Shown here in pieces: positions 28,775 to 38,410 of a DNA stretch of 64,000 bases. The notes beneath the pieces were generated by a model. That model did not search any database. It was not told the origin of the DNA and saw nothing but the letters and a program-made list of their open reading frames with translations. Source of the DNA: Betaproteobacteria bacterium. Lineage in GTDB: Bacteria > Pseudomonadota > Gammaproteobacteria > Burkholderiales > SG8-41. The translations under genes were made by a program, and so were the position numbers. Location: NCBI GenBank assembly GCA_016868035.1, contig VGID01000003.1:1-64000 (forward strand). The letters run 5' to 3'. Position 1 is the stretch's first letter. Each line of letters starts with the position of its first letter.

Positions 28775-30631
28775 TTACTGGGCCTTGTTTTCCGGCGGCG
28801 TCAACGGTAACACCATCGTGACTTTGGTGCCAACTCCCACGGTCGAGGCCACGCCGATGCGGCCGCCATGCTGCTCGATGATCTTGTAGACGATCGCGAG
28901 CCCCAGTCCGGTGCCCTGCCCCACGTCCTTGGTCGTATAGAACGGATCGAAGATCTTTGGAAGCACCTCGGGGGGGATGCCCTTGCCGTTGTCCTCGATC
29001 TCCACCGCGACGTGCGCGTCGCCATCGCGCCGGGTGGTGATCGTGATCACGCCTTGGGCGGGCTCGATCGCCTGCGCCGCGTTCTTGATGAGGTTGAGAA
29101 AAACCTGGTTGATCTGGGAGGGCGAGCAGACGATCGGCGGAATGTCGCCCAGGCTCTTCTTGATTGCGTGCTTCTTGAGCTCGTGCCGGCCGAGCAGCAG
29201 CGTCGCCCCGATGCCGTCGTTGAGGTTGAGGGACTCGACCTTTCTGCGATCCAGGCGCGAGAAGTTCCTGAGGTTCACCACCAGCTCGGAGATTTGCTCG
29301 ATGCCGTACAGCCCGTCCTTCGTGAGCTCTCCCAGCTCCTCGAGGACGCGATGCTCGTTGAGCTGCGCGACGAGCGTGCGCATCTGGGCAAACTGCCGGG
29401 TAAGCTGCTCGGGATCGTTCGCCTTCGCGCGCAGCATGGCGATCAGCTTCTCGGACTCGGACACGAGCTGCACGAGCTCGGGAAGCTTCCCGCGGACCGA
29501 GGCAAGGCTGTTCTTGACGTAGGCGAGGGGCGTGTTGATCTCGTGCGCGACTCCGGCAACCATCTGTCCCAGCGAGGACATCTTCTCGGTCTGAATGAGC
29601 TGCGCCCCCGAGTCCTTGAGCTGCTGCAGCGCCTGCGAAAGTTCCGCCGTGCGTTCGGCGACCCGTTGCTCGAGGCCCTCGTTGGCCGCCGTCAGCGCGA
29701 GGTTGGCGGCATTGAGCAGCCGGTAGCTCGCGACGAGCCGCGCCGCGAGATACCCGAGCAGGACCAGCAGCGCGCCGGCGTACGCGGTGAGGTAGGCCCC
29801 GTAGAGCTCGCGTGCGGTGAGCGTGGCCTCGAGCTCGCGCGAGAACGCGCTGGTGAGACTGCCCACCCGCGGCCCTGCGGTCAGAAACGAGAGCGTGTTG
29901 TAGAGGTCCTGCTCGATCGGCTTTGCGCCGAGCAGCTGCTGCACGCTGGCGTCGAGCCTGAGGATGCCCTCGCGCAACGCGGGCGGAAACGGGGCGGCCG
30001 CCTCGCGCAAGTCCGAGGCGAGCGCCTCCACGTTCTTGCGCTTGTGCTCGGCCGGGGCGAAATAGTATCTCTGGGCCTCCGCCAGCAGCTGGGCCACCGC
30101 GCTCTCCGCGGCGACGAGGCGCTCGCGCTCCCGGAAGTCCTGCCACGCTCCGCGCACGAGACCGGCGATTTCGGTGTCGGCGGCGAGCACCTGCAACAGG
30201 GCCTGTTTGGCCGCGGCGTTCGCCTGCCTGAACTTGTCCACCACTTCCGCCTTGCGCTGGAACGCGTTGCCGAGCTCGCCAATCCCGAGCCGGAGCACCG
30301 CGCTATCGAGTTCCTGCGCGGCCGCTGTCAGTTCCTCGCGCACGCGCGGGAGCGCCGCCGCGTGGTCGACAGGCGAGGCCGGCGGCACCGCAATCTCGGC
30401 GCGGGCCCGCAGGATGTCCACGTCCCAGCGCGCGTCGATCTCCTTCAGCTCCCTTAACAACGCGAGCACCTCGTTCTGGCGCTTGAAATCCGGGCCCTCG
30501 GTCTTGACGTAGAGGTAAACGAGCGTGGCGATGAGGGCAACCGCGGCGGCGCCGATCAGGGACGCGTGCACGGCCTTGCTCCGCGGCCCCCTGCGCAGGA
30601 TCGATAGCATCGCGGTCAATCTTGGCATCAT
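28775..30631 (-). CDS. Membrane-bound sensor histidine kinase
   Basis: A 618-residue kinase. Two membrane segments (about 22-42 and 275-300) flank a helical periplasmic sensor of some 230 residues with no recognised ligand fold. A coiled coil (about 310-350) leads to the HisKA box with His363 in GVAHEINTPLAYVKNSL, then the ATPase domain with N-box NLIKNAAQAI, G1 DNGKGI, F box FDPFYTTK and G2 GTGLGLAI. The H-box and the insertion rich in Leu/Glu resemble ZraS/NtrB-like kinases. Upstream partner of the hybrid Ser/Thr kinase. The livF stop lies 4 bases beyond its start side. Confidence 0.88.
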   Translation of the reverse strand: MMPRLTAMLSILRRGPRSKAVHASLIGAAAVALIATLVYLYVKTEGPDFKRQNEVLALLRELKEIDARWDVDILRARAEIAVPPASPVDHAAALPRVREELTAAAQELDSAVLRLGIGELGNAFQRKAEVVDKFRQANAAAKQALLQVLAADTEIAGLVRGAWQDFRERERLVAAESAVAQLLAEAQRYYFAPAEHKRKNVEALASDLREAAAPFPPALREGILRLDASVQQLLGAKPIEQDLYNTLSFLTAGPRVGSLTSAFSRELEATLTARELYGAYLTAYAGALLVLLGYLAARLVASYRLLNAANLALTAANEGLEQRVAERTAELSQALQQLKDSGAQLIQTEKMSSLGQMVAGVAHEINTPLAYVKNSLASVRGKLPELVQLVSESEKLIAMLRAKANDPEQLTRQFAQMRTLVAQLNEHRVLEELGELTKDGLYGIEQISELVVNLRNFSRLDRRKVESLNLNDGIGATLLLGRHELKKHAIKKSLGDIPPIVCSPSQINQVFLNLIKNAAQAIEPAQGVITITTRRDGDAHVAVEIEDNGKGIPPEVLPKIFDPFYTTKDVGQGTGLGLAIVYKIIEQHGGRIGVASTVGVGTKVTMVLPLTPPENKAQ

Positions 30632-30635
30632 GCGC

Positions 30636-31340
30636 TCATTCGCCCAGGTAGGCCTGCCGCACGCGGGGATTGTTGAGCAGCTCGGGCGCGGTGTCGGCGA
30701 GCGCGATCAGGCCGCTTTCCATCACGTAGCCGCGGTGGCACGTTTCCAGGGCGGCCTTGGCGTTCTGCTCGACCAGGAGCAAAGTCACGCCCTCGGCCGC
30801 GATCGCGCGCACGGTTTCGAATATCCTGCGCACCATGAGCGGGGCGAGTCCCATGCTGGGCTCGTCGAGCAGGAGCAGATTGGGCCGGCTCATCAGCGCG
30901 CGCCCGATCGCGAGCATCTGCTGCTCGCCGCCGGAGAGCGTCCCGCCCATCTGGCGGCGTCGCTCCGCCAGCCGCGGGAAGAGCGCGTAGACGCGATCGA
31001 AATCCGTGGCGATACGCGCGCGGTCGCCGCGGCTGTACGCGCCCATCTCCAGGTTTTCCTTCACCGTAAGCCGCGCGAACACGCCGCGCCCCTCGGGCAC
31101 GAGCGCCAAACCCTGCCGTACGAGTTCGAATGCCGGGCGCCCCGTGATGTCCCTGCCATTATAGTGGACGCGCCCTTCCGCCGGCTTGAGCAGCCCCGCG
31201 AGCGCTTTCAGCGTGGTGGTTTTGCCTGCGCCGTTCGCCCCGATCAGCGTCACCATCTCTTTTGCGCGGACCTCGAGGTCGATGCCTTTGACGGCGTTGA
31301 TACCCCCGTAGGAAACCTTGAGCCCCTTCACCTCAAGCAA
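30636..31340 (-). CDS. livF: Branched-chain amino acid ABC transporter ATP-binding protein LivF
   Basis: Second ATPase of the liv importer. The 234 residues have Walker A GANGAGKTT, signature LSGGEQQ, Walker B LLLLDEPSMGL and the switch His replaced by Gln in LVEQN, as usual for LivF. I chose the TTG at 31340: GGAGG lies 6 bases upstream, it overlaps the livG stop, and the resulting start LLEVKGLKVSYG fits the family. Last gene of the livK-H-M-G-F operon. Confidence 0.93.
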   Translation of the reverse strand: MLEVKGLKVSYGGINAVKGIDLEVRAKEMVTLIGANGAGKTTTLKALAGLLKPAEGRVHYNGRDITGRPAFELVRQGLALVPEGRGVFARLTVKENLEMGAYSRGDRARIATDFDRVYALFPRLAERRRQMGGTLSGGEQQMLAIGRALMSRPNLLLLDEPSMGLAPLMVRRIFETVRAIAAEGVTLLLVEQNAKAALETCHRGYVMESGLIALADTAPELLNNPRVRQAYLGE

Positions 31341-32118
31341 GCGCGCCTCCGAGGTACGCTTCGATGACGACGGGGTCGCGCTGCACGTCGGCGGGCGGGC
31401 CTTCCGCGATCTTCTTTCCGTAGTCGAGCACCGCCACGCGGTCACAGAGCCCCATGACCAGCCGCACGTCGTGCTCGATGAGCAGCAGCGTGATGCCGTC
31501 GCCGCGCATGCGCTCGAGCAGCCGCTTGAGTTCTTCGGTCTCGGTCGCGTTCATGCCCGCGGCGGGTTCGTCCAGGGCGAGCAGCTTGGGGTCGGTCGCG
31601 AGCGCGCGCGCGATCTCGAGCCGGCGCTGGTCGCCGTAGGCGAGCTCCCTGGCGAGCGCCTGCGCATGGTCGCTGATCCCCACGTACTCGAGCAGCGCAT
31701 GCGCGCGGCTCTCGATCGCGGCCTCCTCCGCGCGCGTGGCCGCATCGCGCACGACCGCGCCGATCACCCCGGACCGCGTGCGCACGTGGCGTCCCGCCAT
31801 GACGTTCTCCAGCGCGGACATGTTGGCAAACAGGCGGATGTTCTGGAATGTGCGGGCAATGCCGCATTCGGCCACGCGGTGCGGCTTGAGTCCGGCGATC
31901 GGGCTGCCGTCGAAGTAGAACTCGCCGTCGTCGGCATGGTACAGGCCGGTCAACACGTTGAACAACGTGGTCTTGCCGGCGCCGTTCGGCCCGATCAGGC
32001 CGAAAATCTCGTCGCGCTCGACGTGCAGCGAGACCTCCGCGAGCGCCGTCACGCCCCCGAAACGCTTGCTGACCGCGCGGGCCTCGAGGAGCGCGGGCGC
32101 TTCAGCGCGCGGCGTCAT
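31333..32118 (-). CDS. livG: Branched-chain amino acid ABC transporter ATP-binding protein LivG
   Basis: First ATPase of the liv importer. The 261 residues show Walker A GPNGAGKTT, the RTFQNIRLF stretch typical of LivG, a Q-less signature LAYGDQRRLEIARAL, Walker B LLALDEPAAGMN and the switch His in LIEHDV. The ATG at 32118 has GGGAG upstream and overlaps the livM end by 17 bases. livF begins inside its last codons. Confidence 0.94.
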   Translation of the reverse strand: MTPRAEAPALLEARAVSKRFGGVTALAEVSLHVERDEIFGLIGPNGAGKTTLFNVLTGLYHADDGEFYFDGSPIAGLKPHRVAECGIARTFQNIRLFANMSALENVMAGRHVRTRSGVIGAVVRDAATRAEEAAIESRAHALLEYVGISDHAQALARELAYGDQRRLEIARALATDPKLLALDEPAAGMNATETEELKRLLERMRGDGITLLLIEHDVRLVMGLCDRVAVLDYGKKIAEGPPADVQRDPVVIEAYLGGALA

Positions 32119-33235
32119 AGACGGACTCCCTTTCGTGGCGCGCCTCCTCGCCTTGCGCGGAGAACTCACGGCGGCGGATCTTCGATGGCCACAGGCCCGA
32201 TGGACGCAACTGCATCACCAGAACGAGGGCGAGGCCGAATACCAGCAGGCGCAGGTCCGCCGGGTCCGCGAGCACCCGCCCGAACAGCGCCTGTTGCAGC
32301 GGCCCCAGGTAGCGCAGCGCCTCGGGCAGCACGACCAGCAGCACGCTGCCCAGGGCAACGCCGGGTATGTGCCCCATGCCGCCCAGCACGACCATGCACA
32401 GGATCATGATGGACTCGATGACGGTGAAGCTCTCGGGGCTGACGAAACCCTGGAACCCCGAGAAGAGACCGCCCGAGATGCCGCCGAAGCTTGCCCCCAT
32501 GGCGAACGCGAGCAGCTTCACGTTGCGGGTGTTGATGCCCATCGCCGCGGCCGCGACCTCGTCCTCCCGGATCGCCACCCATGCGCGACCGATGCGCGAG
32601 TTCTCGAGCCGGATCGAGACGAAGATCACCGCGAGCGCGAGCGCGAGGAACAGGTAGTAATAGTTGTAGACGGACGGGACAGCGATGCCCGCGATGCTGT
32701 GCGGCTGCGCCAGGGAGAAATCGCCCAAGCGGATGGGGTCGATCAGGTTCACGCCCTGCGGGCCGTTGGTGATGTTGACCGGCGCATTGAGGTTGTTCAG
32801 GAAGATCCGGATGATCTCGCCGAAGCCGAGGGTCACGATCGCGAGGTAGTCCCCCCGCAATCTCAGCGTCGGCGCGCCGAGCAGCACGCCGAAGATGCAC
32901 GCGATCGCCGCGCAGAGAGGCATGAGCAGCCAGAACGGCAGGTGCAGGCCGAAGTGCGGCGACGCAAGCAGCGCGTATAGATAGGCGCCCACCGCGAAGA
33001 ATGCGACGTAGCCCAAGTCGAGCAGCCCCGCGTAGCCCACCACGATATTGAGCCCCAGCGCGAGCATGATGTAGAGCAGCGCGAAGGCGACGATGCGCAC
33101 CCAGGTGCGGCCCAGCATCCAGTCGGTCACGAACGGCAGCGCGATCAGCAGCACTGCGAGCGCGACGTAGGCTGCCCACGCCGCGCGCGGGTCGCGTTTG
33201 AACCTCGCCCACCGTTGTGCCGTCTCAAGCATCAT
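32102..33235 (-). CDS. livM: Branched-chain amino acid ABC transporter permease LivM
   Basis: Inner-membrane permease of the liv importer. The 377 residues contain about nine to ten membrane segments, the ALGLNIVVGYAGLLDLGYVAFFAVGAY family motif near 60-90, RGDYLAIVTLGFGEI, and the EAA-like loop AIREDEVAAAAMGINT that contacts the ATPase. The hydrophilic C-terminal tail (about 340-377) is longer than usual. Heptad block E separates it from livH. Confidence 0.94.
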   Translation of the reverse strand: MMLETAQRWARFKRDPRAAWAAYVALAVLLIALPFVTDWMLGRTWVRIVAFALLYIMLALGLNIVVGYAGLLDLGYVAFFAVGAYLYALLASPHFGLHLPFWLLMPLCAAIACIFGVLLGAPTLRLRGDYLAIVTLGFGEIIRIFLNNLNAPVNITNGPQGVNLIDPIRLGDFSLAQPHSIAGIAVPSVYNYYYLFLALALAVIFVSIRLENSRIGRAWVAIREDEVAAAAMGINTRNVKLLAFAMGASFGGISGGLFSGFQGFVSPESFTVIESIMILCMVVLGGMGHIPGVALGSVLLVVLPEALRYLGPLQQALFGRVLADPADLRLLVFGLALVLVMQLRPSGLWPSKIRRREFSAQGEEARHERESVYDAAR

Positions 33236-33249
33236 CAGGCTCGTCGCGG

Positions 33250-33333
33250 AGTAAGCGGTAAGCGGTAATGGGTAAGCGGTTCAGGTGTTGCATTTCGTTC
33301 TCGCCGCTTACCGCTCACTGCTTACCGTTCACG
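33250..33333. repeat. Heptad-repeat hairpin E (livH/livM gap)
   Basis: The left arm (33250-33284) has five 7-base units, two exactly GGTAAGC. The right arm (33306-33333) has four inverse units, two exactly GCTTACC. The spacer is 21 bases. The livH stop codon (33331 to 33329) lies inside the last right-arm unit. The hairpin sits within an operon, between two membrane-protein genes, so it could affect RNA stability. Same unit family as block H. Confidence 0.8.
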
Positions 33334-34258
33334 ATCTTTCGGTTACGCGCTCGCCGAGCAGGCCGGAGGGCCGGAACACGAGCACCAGGATCAGCACCGT
33401 GAACGCGAACACATCCTGGTAATGGCTGCCGAGGAAGCCGCCGGTGAGGGTCCCGATGTAACCTGCCCCGAGGCTCTCGATCACACCCAGCAGCAGCCCC
33501 CCGAGCATCGCGCCGCCGAGGTTGCCGATGCCGCCGAGCACCGCCGCGGTGAACGCTTTCAGCCCCAGCATGAAGCCCATCACGTAATGCGCGACACCGT
33601 AGTAGGCGCTGACCATCAAGCCGGCGACGGCTGCCAGCGCCGAGCCGATGATGAAGGTCATCGAGATCACGGTATTGATGTTGACGCCCATCAGTCCCGC
33701 GACCTCCGGATTCTGGGAGGTCGCGCGCATCGCGCGCCCGAGCCGCGTGCGGTGCACGAGGTAGAGGAGCCCCGCCATGATGAGCGCCGCGAGCAGAACG
33801 ATGAAGATCTGCAGATCGGTGATGGTGGCTCCGGCGAACTGGTGCGGGGTAACCGGGAGCAGCGATGGCACCGAATGGTAGCGGCGCCCCCAGATGATCA
33901 TGGCGACGTTCTGCAGCACGATGGACATGCCGATCGCGGTGATGAGCGCGGCGAGACGCGGGGCTTCCCGCAGCGGCCGGTAGGCGACGCGCTCGATCGC
34001 GAAGCCGAGGAGCATGCACGTCGGGATCGCCGCGGCGAGGCCGATGGCCGCCACCACCGGCCCGGGCAGCGGTACACCGCTCGCGAGCAGCAGCTGGATC
34101 ACGGTGAGCGCGACCATGGCGCCGATCATCACGACCTCGCCGTGGGCGAAGTTGATGAGCCCGAGGATGCCGTAGACCATGGTGTACCCGAGCGCGACCA
34201 GCGCGTAGATCGCGCCGAGCACGACGCCGTTTACGAGCTGCTGGAGAAAGATGTCCAT
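33329..34258 (-). CDS. livH: Branched-chain amino acid ABC transporter permease LivH
   Basis: Inner-membrane permease partner of LivM. The 309 residues have eight or so membrane segments and the family motifs YALVALGYTMVYGILGLINFAHG near the N-terminus, RATSQNPEVAGLMGVN as the ATPase-contact loop, and KAFTAAVLGGIGNLGGA. I chose the ATG at 34258, giving the standard MDIFLQQLVNG start. An intrinsic terminator lies between livK and this gene. Confidence 0.94.
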   Translation of the reverse strand: MDIFLQQLVNGVVLGAIYALVALGYTMVYGILGLINFAHGEVVMIGAMVALTVIQLLLASGVPLPGPVVAAIGLAAAIPTCMLLGFAIERVAYRPLREAPRLAALITAIGMSIVLQNVAMIIWGRRYHSVPSLLPVTPHQFAGATITDLQIFIVLLAALIMAGLLYLVHRTRLGRAMRATSQNPEVAGLMGVNINTVISMTFIIGSALAAVAGLMVSAYYGVAHYVMGFMLGLKAFTAAVLGGIGNLGGAMLGGLLLGVIESLGAGYIGTLTGGFLGSHYQDVFAFTVLILVLVFRPSGLLGERVTERS

Positions 34259-34263
34259 TGAAG

Positions 34264-34290
34264 AAAAAAACGGCACCCGCAGGTGCCGTT
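34264..34290 (-). terminator. Intrinsic terminator/attenuator between livK and livH
   Basis: Read on the minus strand, a perfect 9-bp stem AACGGCACC / GGTGCCGTT with a 4-base loop is followed by a T run (34268 to 34264). It lies 35 bases after the livK stop and 6 bases before the livH start. It probably makes the binding protein more abundant than the membrane components, a common arrangement. Confidence 0.8.
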
Positions 34291-34324
34291 CGTGTGCCGG
34301 GACTCGAAGCTCACCGGGCCATGT

Positions 34325-35578
34325 CTACTTCTTCTCCGCGGCCGGAGCGGGCTTCTCTGGCGCGGGTGCCGCCGCGGGCGCTGCCGCCAGCCCGCCCACG
34401 GTTTCGATCGTGCTCCACTTGCCGTCTTTCACCAGGTAGAGCGTGATCGGGCCGTTCCTGAGGTCGCCCTTCTCGTCGAAGGTGATCGGGCCGGTTACGC
34501 CCTGCCGGCTCATCTTGGCGAGCTCGGGCAGATACCTGGCGGGATCGGTCGAATTTGCCTTGATCATCGCTTCGACGAGCGTCATGGTGGCGTCATAGGC
34601 GAACGGCGCGTAGATCTGAACCTGCCCGTACTTCGCGGTGAACCGCTCGGTGAAGCCCTTGCCGCCGGGCATCTTGTCGAGCGGCACTCCGGGCGAGGAG
34701 GCGACGACGCCTTCGGCGGCAGCGCCGGCGAGCTTGATGAACTCGGGGCTCTGCACGCCGTCGCCGGCGAGGAACTTCGAGCCCACCGCGAGGGCCTTCA
34801 TCTGGGATGCCATCGGGCCGGCCTGGGCGTCCATGCCGCCGTAGAAGAGCAGGTCCGGCTTCTTGCCCTTCACGCTGGTGAGGATGGAGCGGAAGTCGGT
34901 CGCCTTGTCGCTGGTGTACTCGCGCCCGACGATCGTGGCCCCGGCCGCCTTGGCCGCCTTTTCGAACTCGTCGGCGAGACCCTGGCCGTAGGCGGTGCGG
35001 TCGTCGATGATGGCGATGCGCTTCGCGCCCATCCGGGCAACCGCGTACTCGCCCAGCACCTTGCCTTGCTGCACGTCGTTCGCCATCACCCGGAACGCGC
35101 TCTTGTAGCCCTGCTCGGTGTACTTCGGGTTGGTGGCGGACGGCGAGATCTGCACGATCCCGGCATCGTGGTAAATCTTGGACGCCGGTATCGTGGTCCC
35201 GGAGTTGAGGTGCCCGATCACCCCCGCGACCTTCGCGTCAACGAGCTTCTGCGCGACGATGGTGCCGGTCTTGGGATCGGCCTGGTCGTCCTCGCTCACC
35301 AGCGCGAACGTGACCTTCGCACCGCCGATCATGACGCCCTTGGCGTTCAACTCGTCGATGGCCAGCTTCGCGCCGTTGTCGTTGTCCTTGCCGAGGTGCG
35401 ACTGCGGGCCGGTGAGCGGCGCGACCGAACCGATCTTCACCGTGACCGCGGGTGGCGGCTTTGGCGCCTCGGCCTTCGGTGCCGGCGGCGGTGGCGGCGG
35501 CGTTTCCCTTCCGCAGCCACTGAGCGCAAATGCGAGCGTGAGAGCGAAACCGATGCCGAGAACTCGTCTGCGTTGCAT
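34325..35578 (-). CDS. livK: Branched-chain amino acid ABC transporter substrate-binding lipoprotein
   Basis: Captures the amino acid or related ligand for LivHMGF. The 417-residue precursor has a signal peptide ending in a lipobox, ALSGC near residues 18-22, so it is probably a lipoprotein; E. coli LivJ/LivK are free periplasmic proteins. A proline-rich linker (about 27-44) follows, then the type I periplasmic binding fold with VAPLTGPQSHLGKDNDNGAKLAID and VSEDDQADP. A second Ala/Pro/Lys tail (about 398-417) closes the protein. A near-consensus promoter precedes it. Substrate not determinable. Confidence 0.9.
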   Translation of the reverse strand: MQRRRVLGIGFALTLAFALSGCGRETPPPPPPAPKAEAPKPPPAVTVKIGSVAPLTGPQSHLGKDNDNGAKLAIDELNAKGVMIGGAKVTFALVSEDDQADPKTGTIVAQKLVDAKVAGVIGHLNSGTTIPASKIYHDAGIVQISPSATNPKYTEQGYKSAFRVMANDVQQGKVLGEYAVARMGAKRIAIIDDRTAYGQGLADEFEKAAKAAGATIVGREYTSDKATDFRSILTSVKGKKPDLLFYGGMDAQAGPMASQMKALAVGSKFLAGDGVQSPEFIKLAGAAAEGVVASSPGVPLDKMPGGKGFTERFTAKYGQVQIYAPFAYDATMTLVEAMIKANSTDPARYLPELAKMSRQGVTGPITFDEKGDLRNGPITLYLVKDGKWSTIETVGGLAAAPAAAPAPEKPAPAAEKK

Positions 35579-35635
35579 GGGGGACCCCTTCAGGTAACTG
35601 GTTGTTGCAACGGGATAAATATTCTTGTGCGGCTG

Positions 35636-35664
35636 ATTATCCGCGCCGTGTTTCGCATTGTCAA
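35636..35664 (-). promoter_or_regulatory. Sigma-70 promoter of the liv operon
   Basis: On the minus strand, a perfect -35 TTGACA (35664 to 35659) is followed by a 17-base spacer and a -10 GATAAT (35641 to 35636). This points at livK, whose ATG is about 58 bases further. Confidence 0.7.
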
Positions 35665-35715
35665 TTTACGTTGCGCGCCCGCTCCACATCGAATCCGCAG
35701 GCGGTCTTGCTGCTT

Positions 35716-35749
35716 GCAGCCTGTCGGAATGCCAGGTCCGACAGGCTGC
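35716..35749. terminator. Strong hairpin after the cytochrome c gene
   Basis: A perfect 13-bp stem, GCAGCCTGTCGGA and its complement, with an 8-base loop. It begins 15 bases past the cytochrome c stop on the minus strand. There is no T run, so it may be a bidirectional or Rho-assisted terminator or a dispersed palindrome. A half copy of the same core lies at about 41274-41284, upstream of lgt. Confidence 0.55.
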
Positions 35750-35763
35750 GGGTCAGTCAGGAC

Positions 35764-36090
35764 TTACTTGAGCGTAAGGATCCACTGCACCAGGGTCTTG
35801 ATGTCGGGATCCTTGACATGCGCGTTGGGTGGCATCGGGATCTCGCCCCAGATGCCCTTGCTGCCTTCCTTCACGTGCTTGATGAGCAGAGCCTCGGCCC
35901 CTTTGGAGGCACGGTTCTTCGCCGCGATGTCCTTGAATGACGGCCCGATCAGCTTCTTCTCGGCCGTGTGGCAGGTCATGCAGCCGCTCGCCTTGGCCAG
36001 GGCTTCTGCGGCCTTGGCGTCGGCGGCATGGACGCCCGTTGCGAGCATCAGGCCCGCGGCGGCGGCGAACGGAATTACGAGTGCTTTCAT
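35764..36090 (-). CDS. Periplasmic class I cytochrome c
   Basis: A monohaem c-551/c-552-like carrier of 108 residues. The signal peptide ends near VHAAD (about residue 23). Haem is bound by the CMTCH motif (about 37-41) and the axial Met is in IPMPPN (about residue 86). Small size and the GPSFKDIAAKN stretch fit the c-551 family. It lies between livK and the DUF255 gene with gaps of about 165-185 bases on both sides, so it is probably transcribed alone. Confidence 0.92.
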   Translation of the reverse strand: MKALVIPFAAAAGLMLATGVHAADAKAAEALAKASGCMTCHTAEKKLIGPSFKDIAAKNRASKGAEALLIKHVKEGSKGIWGEIPMPPNAHVKDPDIKTLVQWILTLK

Positions 36091-36255
36091 GCGTGGCTCC
36101 TTGTGGCTCCAAGTTAAAAAAACGGCGAATTGTAACCCAGATCAGGCTCTCCAACTACGGGAACACGCGGTTCGCGCCGGCGCGGAATATCCGCACGATT
36201 GCGGCTCAACGCGCCGGTACCTCGGACCTCCGGGGCGCGCATTCCCATGCGAGCA

Positions 36256-38295
36256 TCACCCCCCGGCGAGCACCCGCTCGAGCTCGGGGAGACTGGTGAT
36301 CGGCGGCAGGCAAGTAACGCCGCGGCACACCCAGGCGTTGACGCCGTCCGCAGGCGCGGGCTTGTCGAGCGCCGCCGGCAGGTCGCCCGTTCCGCGCGCG
36401 GGCGCAAGCACGATCGTCGCCGGACGGTAGGTGCGCGCGAGCGCACGCTGCCATTCGGCCACCTCTACTCCGGCGCCGCGCAGGATCACGATCTGCGGGG
36501 GCTCGAGGTATTCGTCGAGGGCGGTCGCGATGGTGACAAAGGCGCTCGGCTGGCGCTCGAGCGCGGGGTAGAACAGCTTCAGCGTGCGCTCCGTCGCGTC
36601 GAGGTAGCGCGGCTCGCCCACGAGATGCCCCAGCCGCCCGAGCGCGGCGGCGGCGATGCCGTTGCCCGACGGCGTGGGGCCATCGTTGCCGGGCTTCGCG
36701 CGGTGAATGAGCCGCTCGTGGTCGTGTGAAACGAAGAAGAACCCGCCCGCCTCGCGGTCCTCGAACTGCGCGAGCAGCAGCTCCGCGAGCTCGGTGGCGA
36801 AGCGCAGGTCGTCGGGCCGGAAATCCGTCTGCATCAACTCCAGCAGCGCGTCCAGCAGGAATGCGTGATCGTCGAGATACGCGTTCAAATGTGCAACCCC
36901 GTCCTTATGGGTCGCGTAGAGCCGCCCGTCGCGCCACATCGTGCTCCTCACGAAGTCGGCGGCGCGCCGCGCCGATTCGAGCCACGTGCTCTCGTCGAAG
37001 ACGCGCGCCGCGCGCGCCATGCCCCTCACCATGAGCGCGTTCCAGCTCGCGAGCGCCTTCTCGTCCCGGCCGGGACGGACCCGCTTCTCGCGCGCGGCGA
37101 GCAGCTTGGCACGCGCCGAACCGAGCCGTGCCTCGCATTCGGCGAGCGGCACGTCGAGCTTTTTGGCGACGAAGGCGAGCGGCTTCATCACGCGCAGGTT
37201 CCAGCTTTTTCCCTCGAAGTTGGGTGGCCCGTCGAGCCCGTAATGCGGCTCGAGGACGGCGCATTCGTCGGCGGAGACGAGCCCTTTCACCTCCTGCGGC
37301 GCCCACACGTAGAACTTGCCTTCCTCGTGCTCCGAGTCGGCGTCGAGCGCCGAGTAATAGCCGCCTGCGGGCGACTGCATCTCGCGCAGCACCCATTGTG
37401 CGGTCTCCGCGACCACCTGCTTGAAGAGCGGCTGCCGGGTCGCGAGCCACGCGTCGCTGTAGAGCGCGAGCAGCGCGGCGTTGTCGTAGAGCATCTTCTC
37501 GAAGTGTGGAATGCTCCAGTACTGGTCCACGCTGTAGCGGCAGAAACCGCCGCCGAGCTGGTCGTAGATGCCGCCTTCGGCCATTCGGGTGAGGGTCAGG
37601 CGCGGGATCGCGAGCCTCAGCTCACCGCCTTCCGCGGCGTGGCGCCGCAGGCAGAAGGCGAGCTCGAACGGATGAGGGAATTTCGGCGCGTGTCCGATGC
37701 CGCCGTAGACGTCGTCGAACACCTGCGCGAGCTCGCGCACTGCCGCGTCGAGCGGGCCGCGCTTCATCGCGCGCTCTGCGGCAGGCGCGGGCAGCGTCTG
37801 CGAGAGCGCGTCGAGCAGCGCCGCGTTCTGTTTGGCGATCTCGGCGCGCTTGTCCCGGTACGCCTCGGCGATGCGCGGCAGCAGCTCGAGGAACCCCGGC
37901 ATGCCGTAGCGCGGGTGCTTGGGGAAGTACGTGCCGCCGAAGAACGGCGTGCCGTCGGGCGCGAGGAACATGGTGAGCGGCCAGCCGCCGCTTCGCTGCG
38001 TGAGCATCTGGTGCGCGGTCTGGTAGATCTGGTCGAGGTCGGGCCGCTCCTCGCGGTCCACCTTGATGTTGATGAAATGCTCGTTCATCGCGGCGGCGAC
38101 TTCCGGGTCCTCGAAGGACTCGTGCGCCATGACGTGACACCAGTGGCAAGCCGAATACCCGATCGAGAGCAGGATCGGCTTGTCGCGGGCACGCGCGAGC
38201 TCGAGCGCCTTCCCGTCCCACGGCTGCCAGTCCACGGGATTGTCCGCGTGCTGCTGCAGGTAGGGCGAGGTCTGTGTCGCGAGGCGGTTGGTCAT
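36256..38295 (-). CDS. DUF255 thioredoxin-like protein (YyaL/SPATA20 family)
   Basis: A 679-residue cytoplasmic protein. The N-terminal thioredoxin-like domain (about 1-160) starts with the family signature [17 protein letters not shown] and has the cysteine pair of [10 protein letters not shown]. The rest (about 190-679) resembles an (alpha/alpha)6 glycoside-hydrolase-like barrel. The family is widespread from bacteria to man, and its biochemical role is not established. Nothing in the neighbourhood points to a pathway. Confidence 0.9.
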   Translation of the reverse strand: MTNRLATQTSPYLQQHADNPVDWQPWDGKALELARARDKPILLSIGYSACHWCHVMAHESFEDPEVAAAMNEHFINIKVDREERPDLDQIYQTAHQMLTQRSGGWPLTMFLAPDGTPFFGGTYFPKHPRYGMPGFLELLPRIAEAYRDKRAEIAKQNAALLDALSQTLPAPAAERAMKRGPLDAAVRELAQVFDDVYGGIGHAPKFPHPFELAFCLRRHAAEGGELRLAIPRLTLTRMAEGGIYDQLGGGFCRYSVDQYWSIPHFEKMLYDNAALLALYSDAWLATRQPLFKQVVAETAQWVLREMQSPAGGYYSALDADSEHEEGKFYVWAPQEVKGLVSADECAVLEPHYGLDGPPNFEGKSWNLRVMKPLAFVAKKLDVPLAECEARLGSARAKLLAAREKRVRPGRDEKALASWNALMVRGMARAARVFDESTWLESARRAADFVRSTMWRDGRLYATHKDGVAHLNAYLDDHAFLLDALLELMQTDFRPDDLRFATELAELLLAQFEDREAGGFFFVSHDHERLIHRAKPGNDGPTPSGNGIAAAALGRLGHLVGEPRYLDATERTLKLFYPALERQPSAFVTIATALDEYLEPPQIVILRGAGVEVAEWQRALARTYRPATIVLAPARGTGDLPAALDKPAPADGVNAWVCRGVTCLPPITSLPELERVLAGG

Positions 38296-38410
38296 GATCG
38301 CTTCAGCACGCCCCTGTCCGCGGACGCGTGTGCTCGTCCGATCGGGCGGCTGCTGTCAATGAAGAGTTTCCCGCCGCCGGTGCGCGATGGCAAGCATATC
38401 CACAACGCGC

